Assembly: GCF_003864255.1 (NCBI RefSeq)
Contig: NZ_QWEZ01000001.1
Location: 2,046,001 to 2,110,000, forward strand
Direction: 5' to 3'
Origin: Aestuariirhabdus litorea
Lineage (GTDB): Bacteria; Pseudomonadota; Gammaproteobacteria; Pseudomonadales; Aestuariirhabdaceae
Length of the DNA: 64,000 bases
Shown here: one piece after another, positions 1-8,032 of the stretch
Position numbering within the stretch: the stretch's first letter is position 1
How the letters are laid out: each line of letters begins with the position of its first letter
Program-made: the position numbers and the translations under genes
The notes under the pieces: model-generated
The model's database searches: none
What the model was told of the DNA's origin: nothing
What the model saw: only the letters and a program-made list of their open reading frames with translations

Positions 1-557
1 AGGCCCAGCGCCTCCCAGGCCACCCTGTTACTGTGCTGCTGAAACGAGCGCACCACCTCCACCCGCATCTGGCGATTGGCCTGCAGCAGGGTTTCGAGCT
101 CCTGTTTGTTGGAAGCCAGCCGATCTTTCAAGGTCAGCAGGCGAGCGGCATCGGGCGAGACCACCGCATCGGCCAACAACTGCACCACCCCTTTAAAGCT
201 CTCGGCCCGATCCGGAAAAAACATCTCCAGCTGCTGATACTTTTCCCTGAGGGCAACAAAGTGCTGATGCACATTATTCAAGACCTGCTGACGGCCAGGG
301 TTTCCGACCATCAGGAAGAGATCCGTATAGGCCTCGAACACCACCAGATCGGCTTCGATCAGTATGGTTTCGGTCTGCTGTAACTCGGAGTAATGGGCGA
401 ACTGGTTGAACAGTACGTTCTTCTGCTCGAGGACGTACTGCGCCACTATGCCAACATAGACCATCAGGAAACAGACAAACAGCCACCCTTTTCCCTTGAG
501 GGTCCGCAAGCCGTTAAGCAGCCTGAGTAACCCCGGCTGTTCAGTTTCTTGGGTCAT
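1..557 (-). CDS. N-terminal part of a membrane sensor protein (truncated by window edge)
   Basis: The frame starts at an ATG that overlaps the stop of the thioredoxin-like gene upstream (ATGA) and stays open to the window edge, so only about 185 residues are visible. There is one clear hydrophobic helix at about residues 25-41 (GWLFVCFLMVYVGIVAQYV). Next comes a long charged, helix-rich segment (about 45-180), like the four-helix periplasmic sensor modules of histidine kinases, chemoreceptors or diguanylate cyclases. The output domain lies outside the window, so the class cannot be decided. It is the third gene of a run after the triheme cytochrome and TlpA-like genes, which suggests it senses something linked to that electron-transfer unit. 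This last point is inference. Confidence 0.6.
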   Translation of the reverse strand, partial: MTQETEQPGLLRLLNGLRTLKGKGWLFVCFLMVYVGIVAQYVLEQKNVLFNQFAHYSELQQTETILIEADLVVFEAYTDLFLMVGNPGRQQVLNNVHQHFVALREKYQQLEMFFPDRAESFKGVVQLLADAVVSPDAARLLTLKDRLASNKQELETLLQANRQMRVEVVRSFQQHSNRVAWEALG

Positions 558-1096
558 TGCCACACTCCGCCATTGAGTTCATTGATGTAGTCTATCATCT
601 CCTCCGAGTCCCAGTGGCGTTCGCCCACTACCCGGTCCAGCCATATCCCCTCGGCGCTGACTAAAAGCGTGGTGGGATAGAGCTCGATGCCCAGTTGCTC
701 CGCCAGTCGACTGTCGGGATCCCAGTAAGGGGCAAAATCGAGTTCATAACGCCGATTAAACTCATCGATGAGGTTAACATCCTGGTCAACAGAGATCGCA
801 ATCACCCTCAGCCGACCCTCCATCCTGTTCTTGAGGCGTTGCAATGCCGGCATCTCTTCCCGGCAGGGCTCGCACCAGCTGGCCCAAAAATTGATCAGTA
901 GCGGTTTACCATACAGCTCTGCCAGCTCTTCGCGCGTATCATCGATACGCACCAGCTCGACGTTGGGCAGAGGGCGGCGGCTAGCCTCGAGTTTCTCCCT
1001 GGAGTGCCAATAGGACAGGGCAACCACTGTAACCACCCCCAGCATAAAGGCACCCATCACCCGGCGTGCTTTGGCGGCAGAGGACAGTGTTTTCAC
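554..1096 (-). CDS. TlpA/ResA-like membrane-anchored thioredoxin-fold protein
   Basis: This 180-residue protein has an N-terminal membrane anchor (about 14-30) and a thioredoxin-like domain facing the periplasm. The redox motif WCEPC lies in the context NFWASWCEPCREEMPAL, typical of TlpA/ResA/CcmG proteins, and the cis-Pro region follows (ELYPTTLLV). Family members reduce disulfides in the periplasm, often the CXXCH cysteines of apocytochrome c or copper-site cysteines. Its start overlaps the stop of the triheme cytochrome gene and its stop overlaps the next start, so the three genes look translationally coupled. A role in maturing the neighbouring cytochromes is likely but inferred; a general stress thioredoxin is the alternative. 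Confidence 0.85.
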   Translation of the reverse strand: MKTLSSAAKARRVMGAFMLGVVTVVALSYWHSREKLEASRRPLPNVELVRIDDTREELAELYGKPLLINFWASWCEPCREEMPALQRLKNRMEGRLRVIAISVDQDVNLIDEFNRRYELDFAPYWDPDSRLAEQLGIELYPTTLLVSAEGIWLDRVVGERHWDSEEMIDYINELNGGVWQ

Positions 1097-2136
1097 TTAG
1101 CCTCCTCCGACTGACCAGTGTGAAAAGCCCGGTAGATATAGTGCACGATGGCGTCGATCTGTTCACCCGTCAGTACCGAGCGCCAGGCCGGCATAGAGGT
1201 GCCTTCGACACCCGAGGCGATCACCTGGGCCAGCCGTTCCGGGCCCAGCGCATTGATAAAGTCGGGGTCAGTCAGATCGCGGGGTGCCGACTCAAGAAAG
1301 GCGCCAATCCAGTTTTTGCCGCTGCCATCGGCCGCATGACAAAACGCGCAGTTTTGCTGGAACAGCCTCTCCCCCTCCGCCTCTTTTGGGGTCGGGTTCA
1401 GCAGGGGGGCCATACGATCATGCTGCGCATAGACACTGGCCGAGGTGAGAGCGTCCGGGGCCGGCGGCTGGGTGAAAGAGAAGTTGTTACGCGGATAGGA
1501 GATACTTCGGGGGCGCCATATAACCCCCTCGTCCACCACCCGGGCACGGTCGTGGCAACTGACACAGCTGTTCATAAAGAGTCGGTAGCCGGCCCGCTCA
1601 GGGTCACTCATCTGTTCCGGTGGCATATCCAGCGCCAGCGTCCCTTCGGCAAAGGGGAAAGCCAGCTCATACCGATCATGTTCTGGCCAGCCGTTGGCCT
1701 CTGTGTGATAACGGGTATTGACCCGTTTGGCCTCAACAAACTCCCGGCGGATAAAATCCACCACGAGCTCAATCTGGCGGGCATCGAGATAATGGGTAAA
1801 ACTGACCATAGCCGTACCCGGGACACCCTGGGTGACCGTGCTGATCATCTGCTCGCGAGTCCGGTCCCCGGGATCGAGGGAGGTGAAATCCCTCGGGGGG
1901 GGGCTCATAAAGGTCGCTGCCAACGTTTTGGCATCGCCCGAGTAGCCGTGACAATAGTAACACCGGTAGTTGTATAGCTCCCTACCCTGCTCGTGAGCCT
2001 CATCCTCGGCAGACTGGGCACTGGCGCCCCCTACGCTCGCCGCCCAGCTCGCCACGGCAACCAGCATCGCCAAGCGTCGATGCCACCGAGCGACGTCTTT
2101 AAACCTAAACATCCATACCACCAGAGATCTGATCAA
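1093..2136 (-). CDS. Periplasmic triheme c-type cytochrome
   Basis: The 347-residue protein has a basic N-terminus and a hydrophobic stretch ending in GGASA, fitting a Sec signal peptide cleaved near residue 40. Three haem-binding motifs are present: CYYCH (59-63), CVSCH (191-195) and CAFCH (263-267). Met110 in GTAMVSF and Met315 in GTSMPAW are likely distal ligands for the first and last cytochrome-c folds; the middle motif sits in a shorter segment. It probably passes electrons through the periplasm. It heads a coupled run with the TlpA-like and sensor genes and is divergent from the NHL lipoprotein. The first cytochrome domain resembles that of the diheme cytochrome at 21.0 kb (both have PPRDFTSL). 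The start could lie slightly downstream. Confidence 0.85.
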   Translation of the reverse strand: MIRSLVVWMFRFKDVARWHRRLAMLVAVASWAASVGGASAQSAEDEAHEQGRELYNYRCYYCHGYSGDAKTLAATFMSPPPRDFTSLDPGDRTREQMISTVTQGVPGTAMVSFTHYLDARQIELVVDFIRREFVEAKRVNTRYHTEANGWPEHDRYELAFPFAEGTLALDMPPEQMSDPERAGYRLFMNSCVSCHDRARVVDEGVIWRPRSISYPRNNFSFTQPPAPDALTSASVYAQHDRMAPLLNPTPKEAEGERLFQQNCAFCHAADGSGKNWIGAFLESAPRDLTDPDFINALGPERLAQVIASGVEGTSMPAWRSVLTGEQIDAIVHYIYRAFHTGQSEEAK

Positions 2137-2451
2137 CTCACTAAGCCCCGATAAATGCCTGCTGAGGATACACCGATTTTATGACTGGAGTCATGAGCAA
2201 ATAGAGGCCAGTTTTGCTAGGATGCAGGTCAGTTTTTGGCTTCCTTGAGCCAAAACACCCGAGGGCTCGGGTGCCTGACGGCCACCAACGGTGCAGGCAA
2301 AAGCCATCAGAAAGGTATATATTTTGCTTCTGAAACCAGACGAAGGGATCCAGGCTCACACCAGCCCCTGCCGCGGAGCTCGGCACATAACTCTATTCGG
2401 TTCGCACGCCGACAACGTCACACCAGTTATTAAAAAAGGATTCGCTTTTTC
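2137..2451. promoter_or_regulatory. Divergent intergenic region with a perfect 14-bp dyad
   Basis: This 315-bp gap separates the triheme cytochrome (leftward) from the NHL lipoprotein (rightward) and must hold both promoters. A perfect inverted repeat, ATGACTGGAGTCAT, lies at 2181-2194, about 45 bp before the cytochrome start, where an operator would be expected. An AAGGA ribosome-site-like stretch precedes the lipoprotein ATG at a longer than usual distance. No convincing sigma-70 pair and no RNA gene was found. The regulator is unknown. Confidence 0.4.
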
Positions 2452-3561
2452 ATGCTTGACCATACCAAAGCAAGATTATTGCTAGTACTTGCCCTCACAG
2501 CATTGACGGGGTGCGTTGGACTGCCCCAACAGCAGAAGTCCGACTTTGTGAAGCCTGTTTACCCATCGCCACCCGATGAGGCCCGCTTCTATTGGCAAGA
2601 GATGCTTACTTCAAGCGCCGATGTTGAGCTTGAAGAAGAGGACAAGGCAATGGAACGTTGGTTAACCGGTACCAACAGGCAAGCCACAGGGCTTGGCAAG
2701 CCTTTTGATGTCAGCGTCTACCAAGGCAAAGCCTATGTATCGGATAACGCCCGAAGAGAAATCGTCGTCTTTGATCGGGCAGGGCATAAATTCCAGCGCA
2801 TCGGAACAGAAGACGATGCCAAATTTCGCCAACCTTTTGCCATTGACCATGATCTGGCGGGCAATCTCTATGTGATCGATGGCGGCCTGAAACAGGCACT
2901 GATCTTCGATGCTGAGGGCAACTATGTTAAACGCCTGGGCAGCAAGGAGATGTTTGACCGCCCCTCGGGGATCGCAGTATCCCCCGATGGCAGCAGGCTT
3001 TTCATTGTGGACACCGCAGGTGTCTCTTCCCCCAACCACCGGGTGCGCGTTTTCAACCCGGTTAGCGGTGAACATCTGTTCGACTTTGGCACACGTGGGA
3101 CCGAGCCGGGGCAATTTAACCTGCCCAAAAACGCAGCCTATGGAAGCGACGGTCTGCTGTACGTCAACGATAGCGGTAATTTCCGCATCCAGGTGTTTAA
3201 CCCGGAAGATGGCTCCTTTATCCGCAGCGTGGGCAGCATCGGTAGAACACGGGGAAACTTTGCTCGCCCCAAAGGGATCGCCATTGACCCCGCAGGCAAC
3301 CTCTATGTTGCCGATGCGGCCTTCGGAAACTTCCAGATTTTTAATCCCGATGGGCAGCTGCTGATGTTTGTTGGGGGGCGGGGGGCCGCTGGCGGGCCCG
3401 GGCAGTATATGCTACCGGCCGGTTTGGATGTTGACGAGGACGGCCGAGTGTATATGGTCGACCAGTTCTTTTCCAAGGTGGAAGTTTTCCGCCCCGCCGC
3501 AGTCGGTGAGGATGAGGGTTACTTTAAGGTGCTTAAGGAACGAGTCAAGCGAGAGGAATAA
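2452..3561 (+). CDS. NHL-repeat beta-propeller lipoprotein
   Basis: The 369-residue protein starts with a lipoprotein signal whose lipobox is LTGC (Cys at residue 21). Repeated NHL-type strands follow from about residue 70 to 355, with recurring patterns such as GKAYVSDN, GNLYVIDG, GLLYVNDSGN and GNLYVADAAF. This predicts a six-bladed propeller held at a membrane face. NHL proteins usually act as binding scaffolds; no catalytic residues are evident. It sits between multihaem cytochrome genes and diverges from the triheme cytochrome, so it may organise a redox complex at the cell envelope. That role is inferred from context only. Confidence 0.8.
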   Translation: MLDHTKARLLLVLALTALTGCVGLPQQQKSDFVKPVYPSPPDEARFYWQEMLTSSADVELEEEDKAMERWLTGTNRQATGLGKPFDVSVYQGKAYVSDNARREIVVFDRAGHKFQRIGTEDDAKFRQPFAIDHDLAGNLYVIDGGLKQALIFDAEGNYVKRLGSKEMFDRPSGIAVSPDGSRLFIVDTAGVSSPNHRVRVFNPVSGEHLFDFGTRGTEPGQFNLPKNAAYGSDGLLYVNDSGNFRIQVFNPEDGSFIRSVGSIGRTRGNFARPKGIAIDPAGNLYVADAAFGNFQIFNPDGQLLMFVGGRGAAGGPGQYMLPAGLDVDEDGRVYMVDQFFSKVEVFRPAAVGEDEGYFKVLKERVKREE

Positions 3562-3594
3562 TCGCCGCCGGGCGGCAGACGCTGCCGCCCTTTC

Positions 3595-4647
3595 CTACCA
3601 CCACTTCTGCACCCCCGGGTAAAGTTCACTGTGACAGCGCTCGCAGCTGTTGGGGCTGAAAGCGACACGGCCATGGCAAGCACCACAGTGCTGGCCGGTA
3701 TAGATACTCTGCATACTGATATCGGCGGTACCGGTTTTGGTCTCGAAAAACTGGTCATGGCAGTTCTCGCAGGCCAGCCACATGCTGTGCAGCTTGTGGG
3801 GAAAGCGCACCCAGGGCATCCCCTGGGTATCCTTAAAAATAATGGTGTGGTCCCATACCGCCATCTCCACCTGGTCCCCCTCGCGGGTGGTTCGCGGCTC
3901 GATGATGCCGTCGAGGAGCACTTTCGCCCAATCGACCTGATCACGGGTATCCAACGGAAAGCCGAGGGTGGCCTGGTCATAACGCTGCAACAGGGTAAGG
4001 TCGGGGTTTTCGATGTCGTGGATACCATCATTTCTGGCGGCAATCTCCTCCTCTTCCGCTGAGCGCGGCTTTGCCATCGTTCGGCCGTCCAGCTTGGGCG
4101 CCTCACCCTTAACCAGGCGCACATAGTAGCTGTAATTGGTTTTCAGGTCGGTCCCCAACTTGCCGCTACTGAAGTCGATTCTCCAGACATAATCCGGGTT
4201 GGAGGAAAGCTCGCTGGAGCTCCAGAAGGGCCAGGCCGGGGCGTTGGGAAAGAGTTCCAGGTTAATGGCCGGCTTTTGGCAACGCGATTCAACCAGGGTT
4301 TTCAGTTCGGAGATGCTCGGCATTCGCCATTGATGCTTCTGGGAAGGGTCATTAAGGCGGGCGACCATAGCCTTGGCGCCCTGCCAGGAGAACCAGGACT
4401 TGACCTGCTTGCGCGGAGCCTCCCGGCAGGTGGTACCATCCCAGGACTGGCCAACGGCGCAACGCTTCCACAATAGACCCGTTACCCTGTCACGCACCGT
4501 ACCGTCATCAAAGATCGCAAAACGCTCCGTAGGAGTACTGGCCCGTCCGCTATCCACACATTGTTGCTGCTCCGCTGCGCTCAACCCACCGGCCACGCAG
4601 GTCAGGGCACCGCAGAGCCCCCCTATCAGTACCCGTTTACCAATCAT
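3595..4647 (-). CDS. DUF1566 (Lcl-type) domain fused to c7-type triheme cytochrome domain
   Basis: A signal peptide (about 1-25) is followed by a DUF1566/Lcl-like domain (about 42-182; TGLLWKRC, WRMPSISEL, WSSSE, YYVRLVKG are its landmarks). The C-terminal domain (about 280-345) has three haem motifs, CENCH (293-297), CGACH (321-325) and CERCH (335-339), preceded by FPHKLH, whose histidines can be distal ligands. This layout (F-x-H-x-x-H, CENCH, CGACHGRVAF, CxRCH) matches the c(7)-type triheme domain known from tandem nanowire-like cytochromes. The protein is periplasmic and probably carries electrons. Its ATG overlaps the stop of the TPR gene upstream, so it is in one operon with the TPR protein and the oxidase-like protein. 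Confidence 0.85.
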   Translation of the reverse strand: MIGKRVLIGGLCGALTCVAGGLSAAEQQQCVDSGRASTPTERFAIFDDGTVRDRVTGLLWKRCAVGQSWDGTTCREAPRKQVKSWFSWQGAKAMVARLNDPSQKHQWRMPSISELKTLVESRCQKPAINLELFPNAPAWPFWSSSELSSNPDYVWRIDFSSGKLGTDLKTNYSYYVRLVKGEAPKLDGRTMAKPRSAEEEEIAARNDGIHDIENPDLTLLQRYDQATLGFPLDTRDQVDWAKVLLDGIIEPRTTREGDQVEMAVWDHTIIFKDTQGMPWVRFPHKLHSMWLACENCHDQFFETKTGTADISMQSIYTGQHCGACHGRVAFSPNSCERCHSELYPGVQKWW

Positions 4648-5366
4648 CCGCGCTCTCCTGCCGGGCCGGTATCGGCTCTATCGGAGGGTGTGGCCGCCTC
4701 CCTCTCCTCGGTCAATCGTTTCGCATCCTCCTCCACTCGCTTCAGGGTGGGTACGATCACCTCATCGATGAAGCGCTCATCCGCTCCCCTCGAATCCTCA
4801 GCAGTCCGCCAACGTTCAATCAGTTGGTGCGCATTCAGTCGATACGCATCCGCATCATCAGCACGGTGCTCATAGGTTACCATGGCCCCGATCGCCTGGG
4901 GATAAAGCTCAAGGCCCGCATAGGCCAGGGCCATACCGTAGTAAGCGTTAAGCTGGGAGGGATCAAGCTCGGTCGCCACAATAAAGAAATCCTTGGCAGC
5001 ACCCCACCGCTCCAGGCCAAGCAGGGCAAAGCCCATATTGGTATGGGCTTCGGGCATCTCAGGATCCATCTCGATCACCTTATGTAACGCGACAACCGCC
5101 AACTCATACTGCTTGGCGTGCAACATCAGCACAGCCTGTTGAAACGCCAGTTGCAACTGCTTGAGGTGAACATGCGCCTCCAGATCCATGGGCTTGTCTG
5201 CCGTTTCAACAGCCGCCTCCTCTAACGGCGCCTGCGGCGGTGCCAACCGTTTTTCGGGGAACGACTCTATCAGCAGGGCCACCAGGCCAATTACCCCGAA
5301 CACCCCCAATAACAACAGGGGTCTGCGCTGGCGCCAGGAGGAGCGCCTTGTACTTCCAGTGTTCAA
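4644..5366 (-). CDS. Membrane-anchored TPR protein (TTG start)
   Basis: The 240-residue product has an N-terminal membrane helix (about 17-36, LLLLGVFGVIGLVALLI). TPR helices follow at about 68-170 (for example MPEAHTNMGFALLGLERWGAAKDFF and LNAYYGMALAYAGLELYPQAI). The C-terminus is charged and probably coiled. The start is a TTG at 5366: an in-frame TGA lies immediately upstream, and AAGGAG sits six bases before the TTG. It lies 23 bp after the oxidase-like gene and overlaps the cytochrome fusion downstream. TPR proteins commonly assemble complexes, so it may hold the cytochrome and the oxidase-like protein together; this is inference. Confidence 0.75.
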   Translation of the reverse strand: MNTGSTRRSSWRQRRPLLLLGVFGVIGLVALLIESFPEKRLAPPQAPLEEAAVETADKPMDLEAHVHLKQLQLAFQQAVLMLHAKQYELAVVALHKVIEMDPEMPEAHTNMGFALLGLERWGAAKDFFIVATELDPSQLNAYYGMALAYAGLELYPQAIGAMVTYEHRADDADAYRLNAHQLIERWRTAEDSRGADERFIDEVIVPTLKRVEEDAKRLTEEREAATPSDRADTGPAGERG

Positions 5367-5389
5367 TCAACTCTCCTTTAACTTCAGCT

Positions 5390-6757
5390 CTAGGTATGTC
5401 GACTCGAAAGGTCAAAAGATGACGATCGATTTCTTAAAAGCAAAAAAAGAATTCCCACAAAAAGGAAAACCGCCGCGATTGCGGTCAGCCCGCCCACCCC
5501 CATCAGGGTCATGGACATCTGTTCTGACCACTCATCCAGCAGGTGTCCTTTGACCGTCACCTTGCGCCCTACCCCCAGATAACCGGATAGCGCCAACCCC
5601 ATCACCATCAGCATCACGCCGACCGCATAGAGGCGCAGCTGATGCATTGACCAGCGGGCAACGGCTTCTTTACGCTGCAACCAGGCGTAGCCAAGCCCCA
5701 TCAGCGCAAGGTTTATCGCCCCCGTGGTGGCGTGGTAATGGGCTGGTACCATTAAATTATCGCCACGAATAATGGCCCCTACCAGCAACCCCACGACGAA
5801 CAGCGCCAGCGATCCGGGAAACACAACACGCATCACAGGGCTGAATGCGGCGCGTTCACGCCATACCTGCCAGGCGATAAAGGGAACCGCCAACCAGCTC
5901 CCCCAGCGCATCAGCTGGGTGAAGTAATCGCGATACTCTGCAGAACGCGGATCCATGGTAAGCACCGGCCACAGTGACGACAAGGCAGCGAGCACCGGAA
6001 GCATCAGTACAAGCAGCGTTGTTGAGCCAGCCAGGGCCGTACCGCCCATCAGTCGCAACCATACGGCAACCAACAGCTGGGCGTATAGGATCTGGGCCAA
6101 ATGCCCGCCTCCCCAGAACAGCAGTTCAAAATAGGTTTCAGGGGGCAGGTCCCGAGGGAGGGACCAGACCGCAGCCACCACCGTCATCAGGGTCAGCGCC
6201 AGCAGCAGAACAAGCGAAAAGAGACTAAGGTCCAGCGCAGAGAGCTGCCGGTGGCAGCGGAAAAGATGGGCAACACACCAGCTTCCCCCCTGTAACACCA
6301 AGGCAGCCATAAAGCACTTGAGCCCCAACAGAAACAGGGGGTGATCAATGACCGGCACGTAATTGCTGAGAATCGGGGTGGCGGGCAGGGTACCGGCCAG
6401 CAACAACATCAAGGCCCCGCACCCACCCAGGGTTACAGAAACCAGGGACCACCTGCCAAGGGAGGAGGAACGCTCACTCCAGAGGAAGCCGACGCAGGCG
6501 CCAAACCAGATCAGGACCGCCATATTGACGTGCAACACCAGCGTGCTGCGAAACAGGTTTTCATCAGCCAGAAAGTGGCCTGGAAAGGGCATACGGCTGA
6601 CCACCAACACTACGGCCAGCAGGGTGGCAACGAAAAAAGCCAAAATGCCAAGCAGCAACCAGGCAGGGGCAACCAAAGAGGAATAACGCTGACTCAAATA
6701 AACTCCGATACCGTTCGAGACAACCAGGGCACTAAACACACTCAAATAGCGTGCCAC
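5390..6757 (-). CDS. Haem-copper oxidase subunit I-like membrane protein lacking the canonical CuB His pair
   Basis: The 455-residue protein has about 12 hydrophobic helices. The usual haem-ligand positions of subunit I can be matched: His76 in STLVLHVNMAVLIW (helix II), His219 in LLFWGGGHLAQILY (helix VI) and His340/His342 in VPAHYHATTGAINL (helix X). The helix VII His-His pair that completes the CuB site is absent; the expected stretch (about 270-295, YFTQLMRWGSWLAVPF) has no histidine. The fold is therefore oxidase/NorB-like, but oxygen or NO reduction by a standard haem-copper centre is doubtful. It is the first gene of a leftward operon with a TPR protein and the c7-type fusion cytochrome. 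It may act as a quinol:cytochrome electron-transfer or sensory haem protein. Confidence 0.75.
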   Translation of the reverse strand: MARYLSVFSALVVSNGIGVYLSQRYSSLVAPAWLLLGILAFFVATLLAVVLVVSRMPFPGHFLADENLFRSTLVLHVNMAVLIWFGACVGFLWSERSSSLGRWSLVSVTLGGCGALMLLLAGTLPATPILSNYVPVIDHPLFLLGLKCFMAALVLQGGSWCVAHLFRCHRQLSALDLSLFSLVLLLALTLMTVVAAVWSLPRDLPPETYFELLFWGGGHLAQILYAQLLVAVWLRLMGGTALAGSTTLLVLMLPVLAALSSLWPVLTMDPRSAEYRDYFTQLMRWGSWLAVPFIAWQVWRERAAFSPVMRVVFPGSLALFVVGLLVGAIIRGDNLMVPAHYHATTGAINLALMGLGYAWLQRKEAVARWSMHQLRLYAVGVMLMVMGLALSGYLGVGRKVTVKGHLLDEWSEQMSMTLMGVGGLTAIAAVFLFVGILFLLLRNRSSSFDLSSRHT

Positions 6758-6940
6758 AGCCCGCCAAAGGGTATATTACTTGCATAGTTCGACAGCCGTT
6801 TCTTACTCTGGGTTCACCAAAAGTGGCACTCCGGAAGAAACCAACATGGCGGTGCCTGCGTACCCGCATATGGTACACTAGAGACCGTCAATGTGCTCCG
6901 GGAGTTACCCTTTGGAGCGATCCAGCTATCAGGAATTATT

Positions 6941-7564
6941 ATGATCAAGACATCCTACATCTTCATTGCCGCCGCCGCCGCGTGGTTTGCCACCACCGCC
7001 GTTATCGATACCACCCCGGCGCCCTCCCATGAAACCGCTGCTCACCCGTCCACAGCAGCTGCAGCACACCCTGCTCTCCCCGCAGGCTTCAACCAGGGCA
7101 CCGTCGTTGAGGCCCTGAATGCAGGTGGCTACACCTACGCCCAGGTCAACACCAACGGCCAGCAGCTGTGGATTGCCGGTCCCCAGACCGCGGTTCAGGC
7201 TGGCCAGAATATCTCCTGGGGCCAGGGCGCGGTCATGACCAACTTCACCTCCAAGTCCCTCGGCCGGACCTTTGACCAGATTCTGTTTGTCTCCAGCTAT
7301 ATGACCGACGAGCAGCTGGCGGCCCGTGAAGCCTCCACCTCTCGCGGAAAAGTGCTGGCCGTGCAGGAAGCGGGCGGTTACAGCTACATGGAGGTGGACA
7401 CCGGCGCCAAGACGGTGTGGGTTGCCGCGCCGGCCATTCAGGTAAAGGTGAATGACACCGTACAGTGGGGCTCTGCCTCCGAGATGCACAACTTCACCAG
7501 CAAAAGCCTGGCGCGCACGTTTGACAGCATTCTGTTTGCAGCCGCTGTTAGCGTTGCCAACTAG
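6941..7564 (+). CDS. Exported protein with two NrfJ-like domains
   Basis: The start at 6941 is chosen because AGGA lies six bases upstream and the N-terminus then reads as a clean signal peptide (MIKTSYIFIAAAAAWF). The mature protein has an Ala/His/Pro-rich linker (about 25-48) and two copies of one domain at about 52-116 and 136-199. Each copy ends in the same signature, NFTSKSLGRTFDQILF and NFTSKSLARTFDSILF, as in NrfJ-related small periplasmic proteins linked to nitrite/sulfur respiratory systems. Their biochemical role is not settled. The gene diverges from the oxidase-like operon and precedes a cytochrome c5 gene, so an electron-transport accessory role is plausible. Confidence 0.7.
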   Translation: MIKTSYIFIAAAAAWFATTAVIDTTPAPSHETAAHPSTAAAAHPALPAGFNQGTVVEALNAGGYTYAQVNTNGQQLWIAGPQTAVQAGQNISWGQGAVMTNFTSKSLGRTFDQILFVSSYMTDEQLAAREASTSRGKVLAVQEAGGYSYMEVDTGAKTVWVAAPAIQVKVNDTVQWGSASEMHNFTSKSLARTFDSILFAAAVSVAN

Positions 7565-7588
7565 ACGAGTCTCGACCATCGTCCTATA

Positions 7589-7602
7589 TTGATTGCAATC
7601 AA
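7589..7602. promoter_or_regulatory. Perfect FNR/ANR-type binding site
   Basis: TTGATTGCAATCAA matches the consensus TTGAT-N4-ATCAA exactly and is a full palindrome. It lies 106 bp before the cytochrome c5 start. About 31 bp after the centre is a weak -10-like TTAAAG, close to class II activator spacing. This implies oxygen-dependent control of the cytochrome gene, with induction when oxygen is low as the usual outcome for FNR/ANR. The site overlaps nothing coding. Confidence 0.7.
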
Positions 7603-7707
7603 ACGATGATCAACTAGGCTAGCTTAAAGGGGCAGCTTGGCACATTAGCTGCTATAGTGATCCGCCACCGAACAGCGTGGCTAACCTAAAACGAAAAGGT
7701 AGAACTG

Positions 7708-7995
7708 ATGAAAAAAGTAATTGCTAGCGCTGCAGCTCTGCTGCTGTCCACCTCCGTATTCGCAGCTGACGGAAAAGCTGTTTATGAAAAAGCGTGTCAG
7801 GTATGCCACGCCGCCGGAGTCGCCGGTGCCCCCGTTTCGCACGATGCTGCGGCCTGGGCTCCCCGTCTAGCGCAAGGCATGGATGCTCTGCTGGCCAGCG
7901 TTAAGAACGGCAAGAATGCAATGCCGGCTGGCGGCATGTGCGGTGACTGCTCTGACGATGACTACAAAGCAGCCATCGAGTTCATGAGCAAGTAA
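7708..7995 (+). CDS. Small periplasmic cytochrome c5-type protein
   Basis: The 95-residue protein has a signal peptide ending VFAAD (cleavage near residue 19-20) and one haem motif, CQVCH. The sequence NAMPAGGMCGDCSDDDY near the C-terminus is the usual cytochrome c5 pattern, with a Met ligand and the extra CxxC-type cysteine pair. Proteins of this family shuttle electrons to terminal oxidases. AAAAGGTAGAACTG precedes the ATG. An FNR-type site lies upstream and a strong terminator follows, so it is probably a single-gene unit induced under low oxygen. Confidence 0.9.
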   Translation: MKKVIASAAALLLSTSVFAADGKAVYEKACQVCHAAGVAGAPVSHDAAAWAPRLAQGMDALLASVKNGKNAMPAGGMCGDCSDDDYKAAIEFMSK

Positions 7996-8032
7996 CTCTG
8001 CCCATCGCGGTCGATCTTTTTCATCGGCCAAC

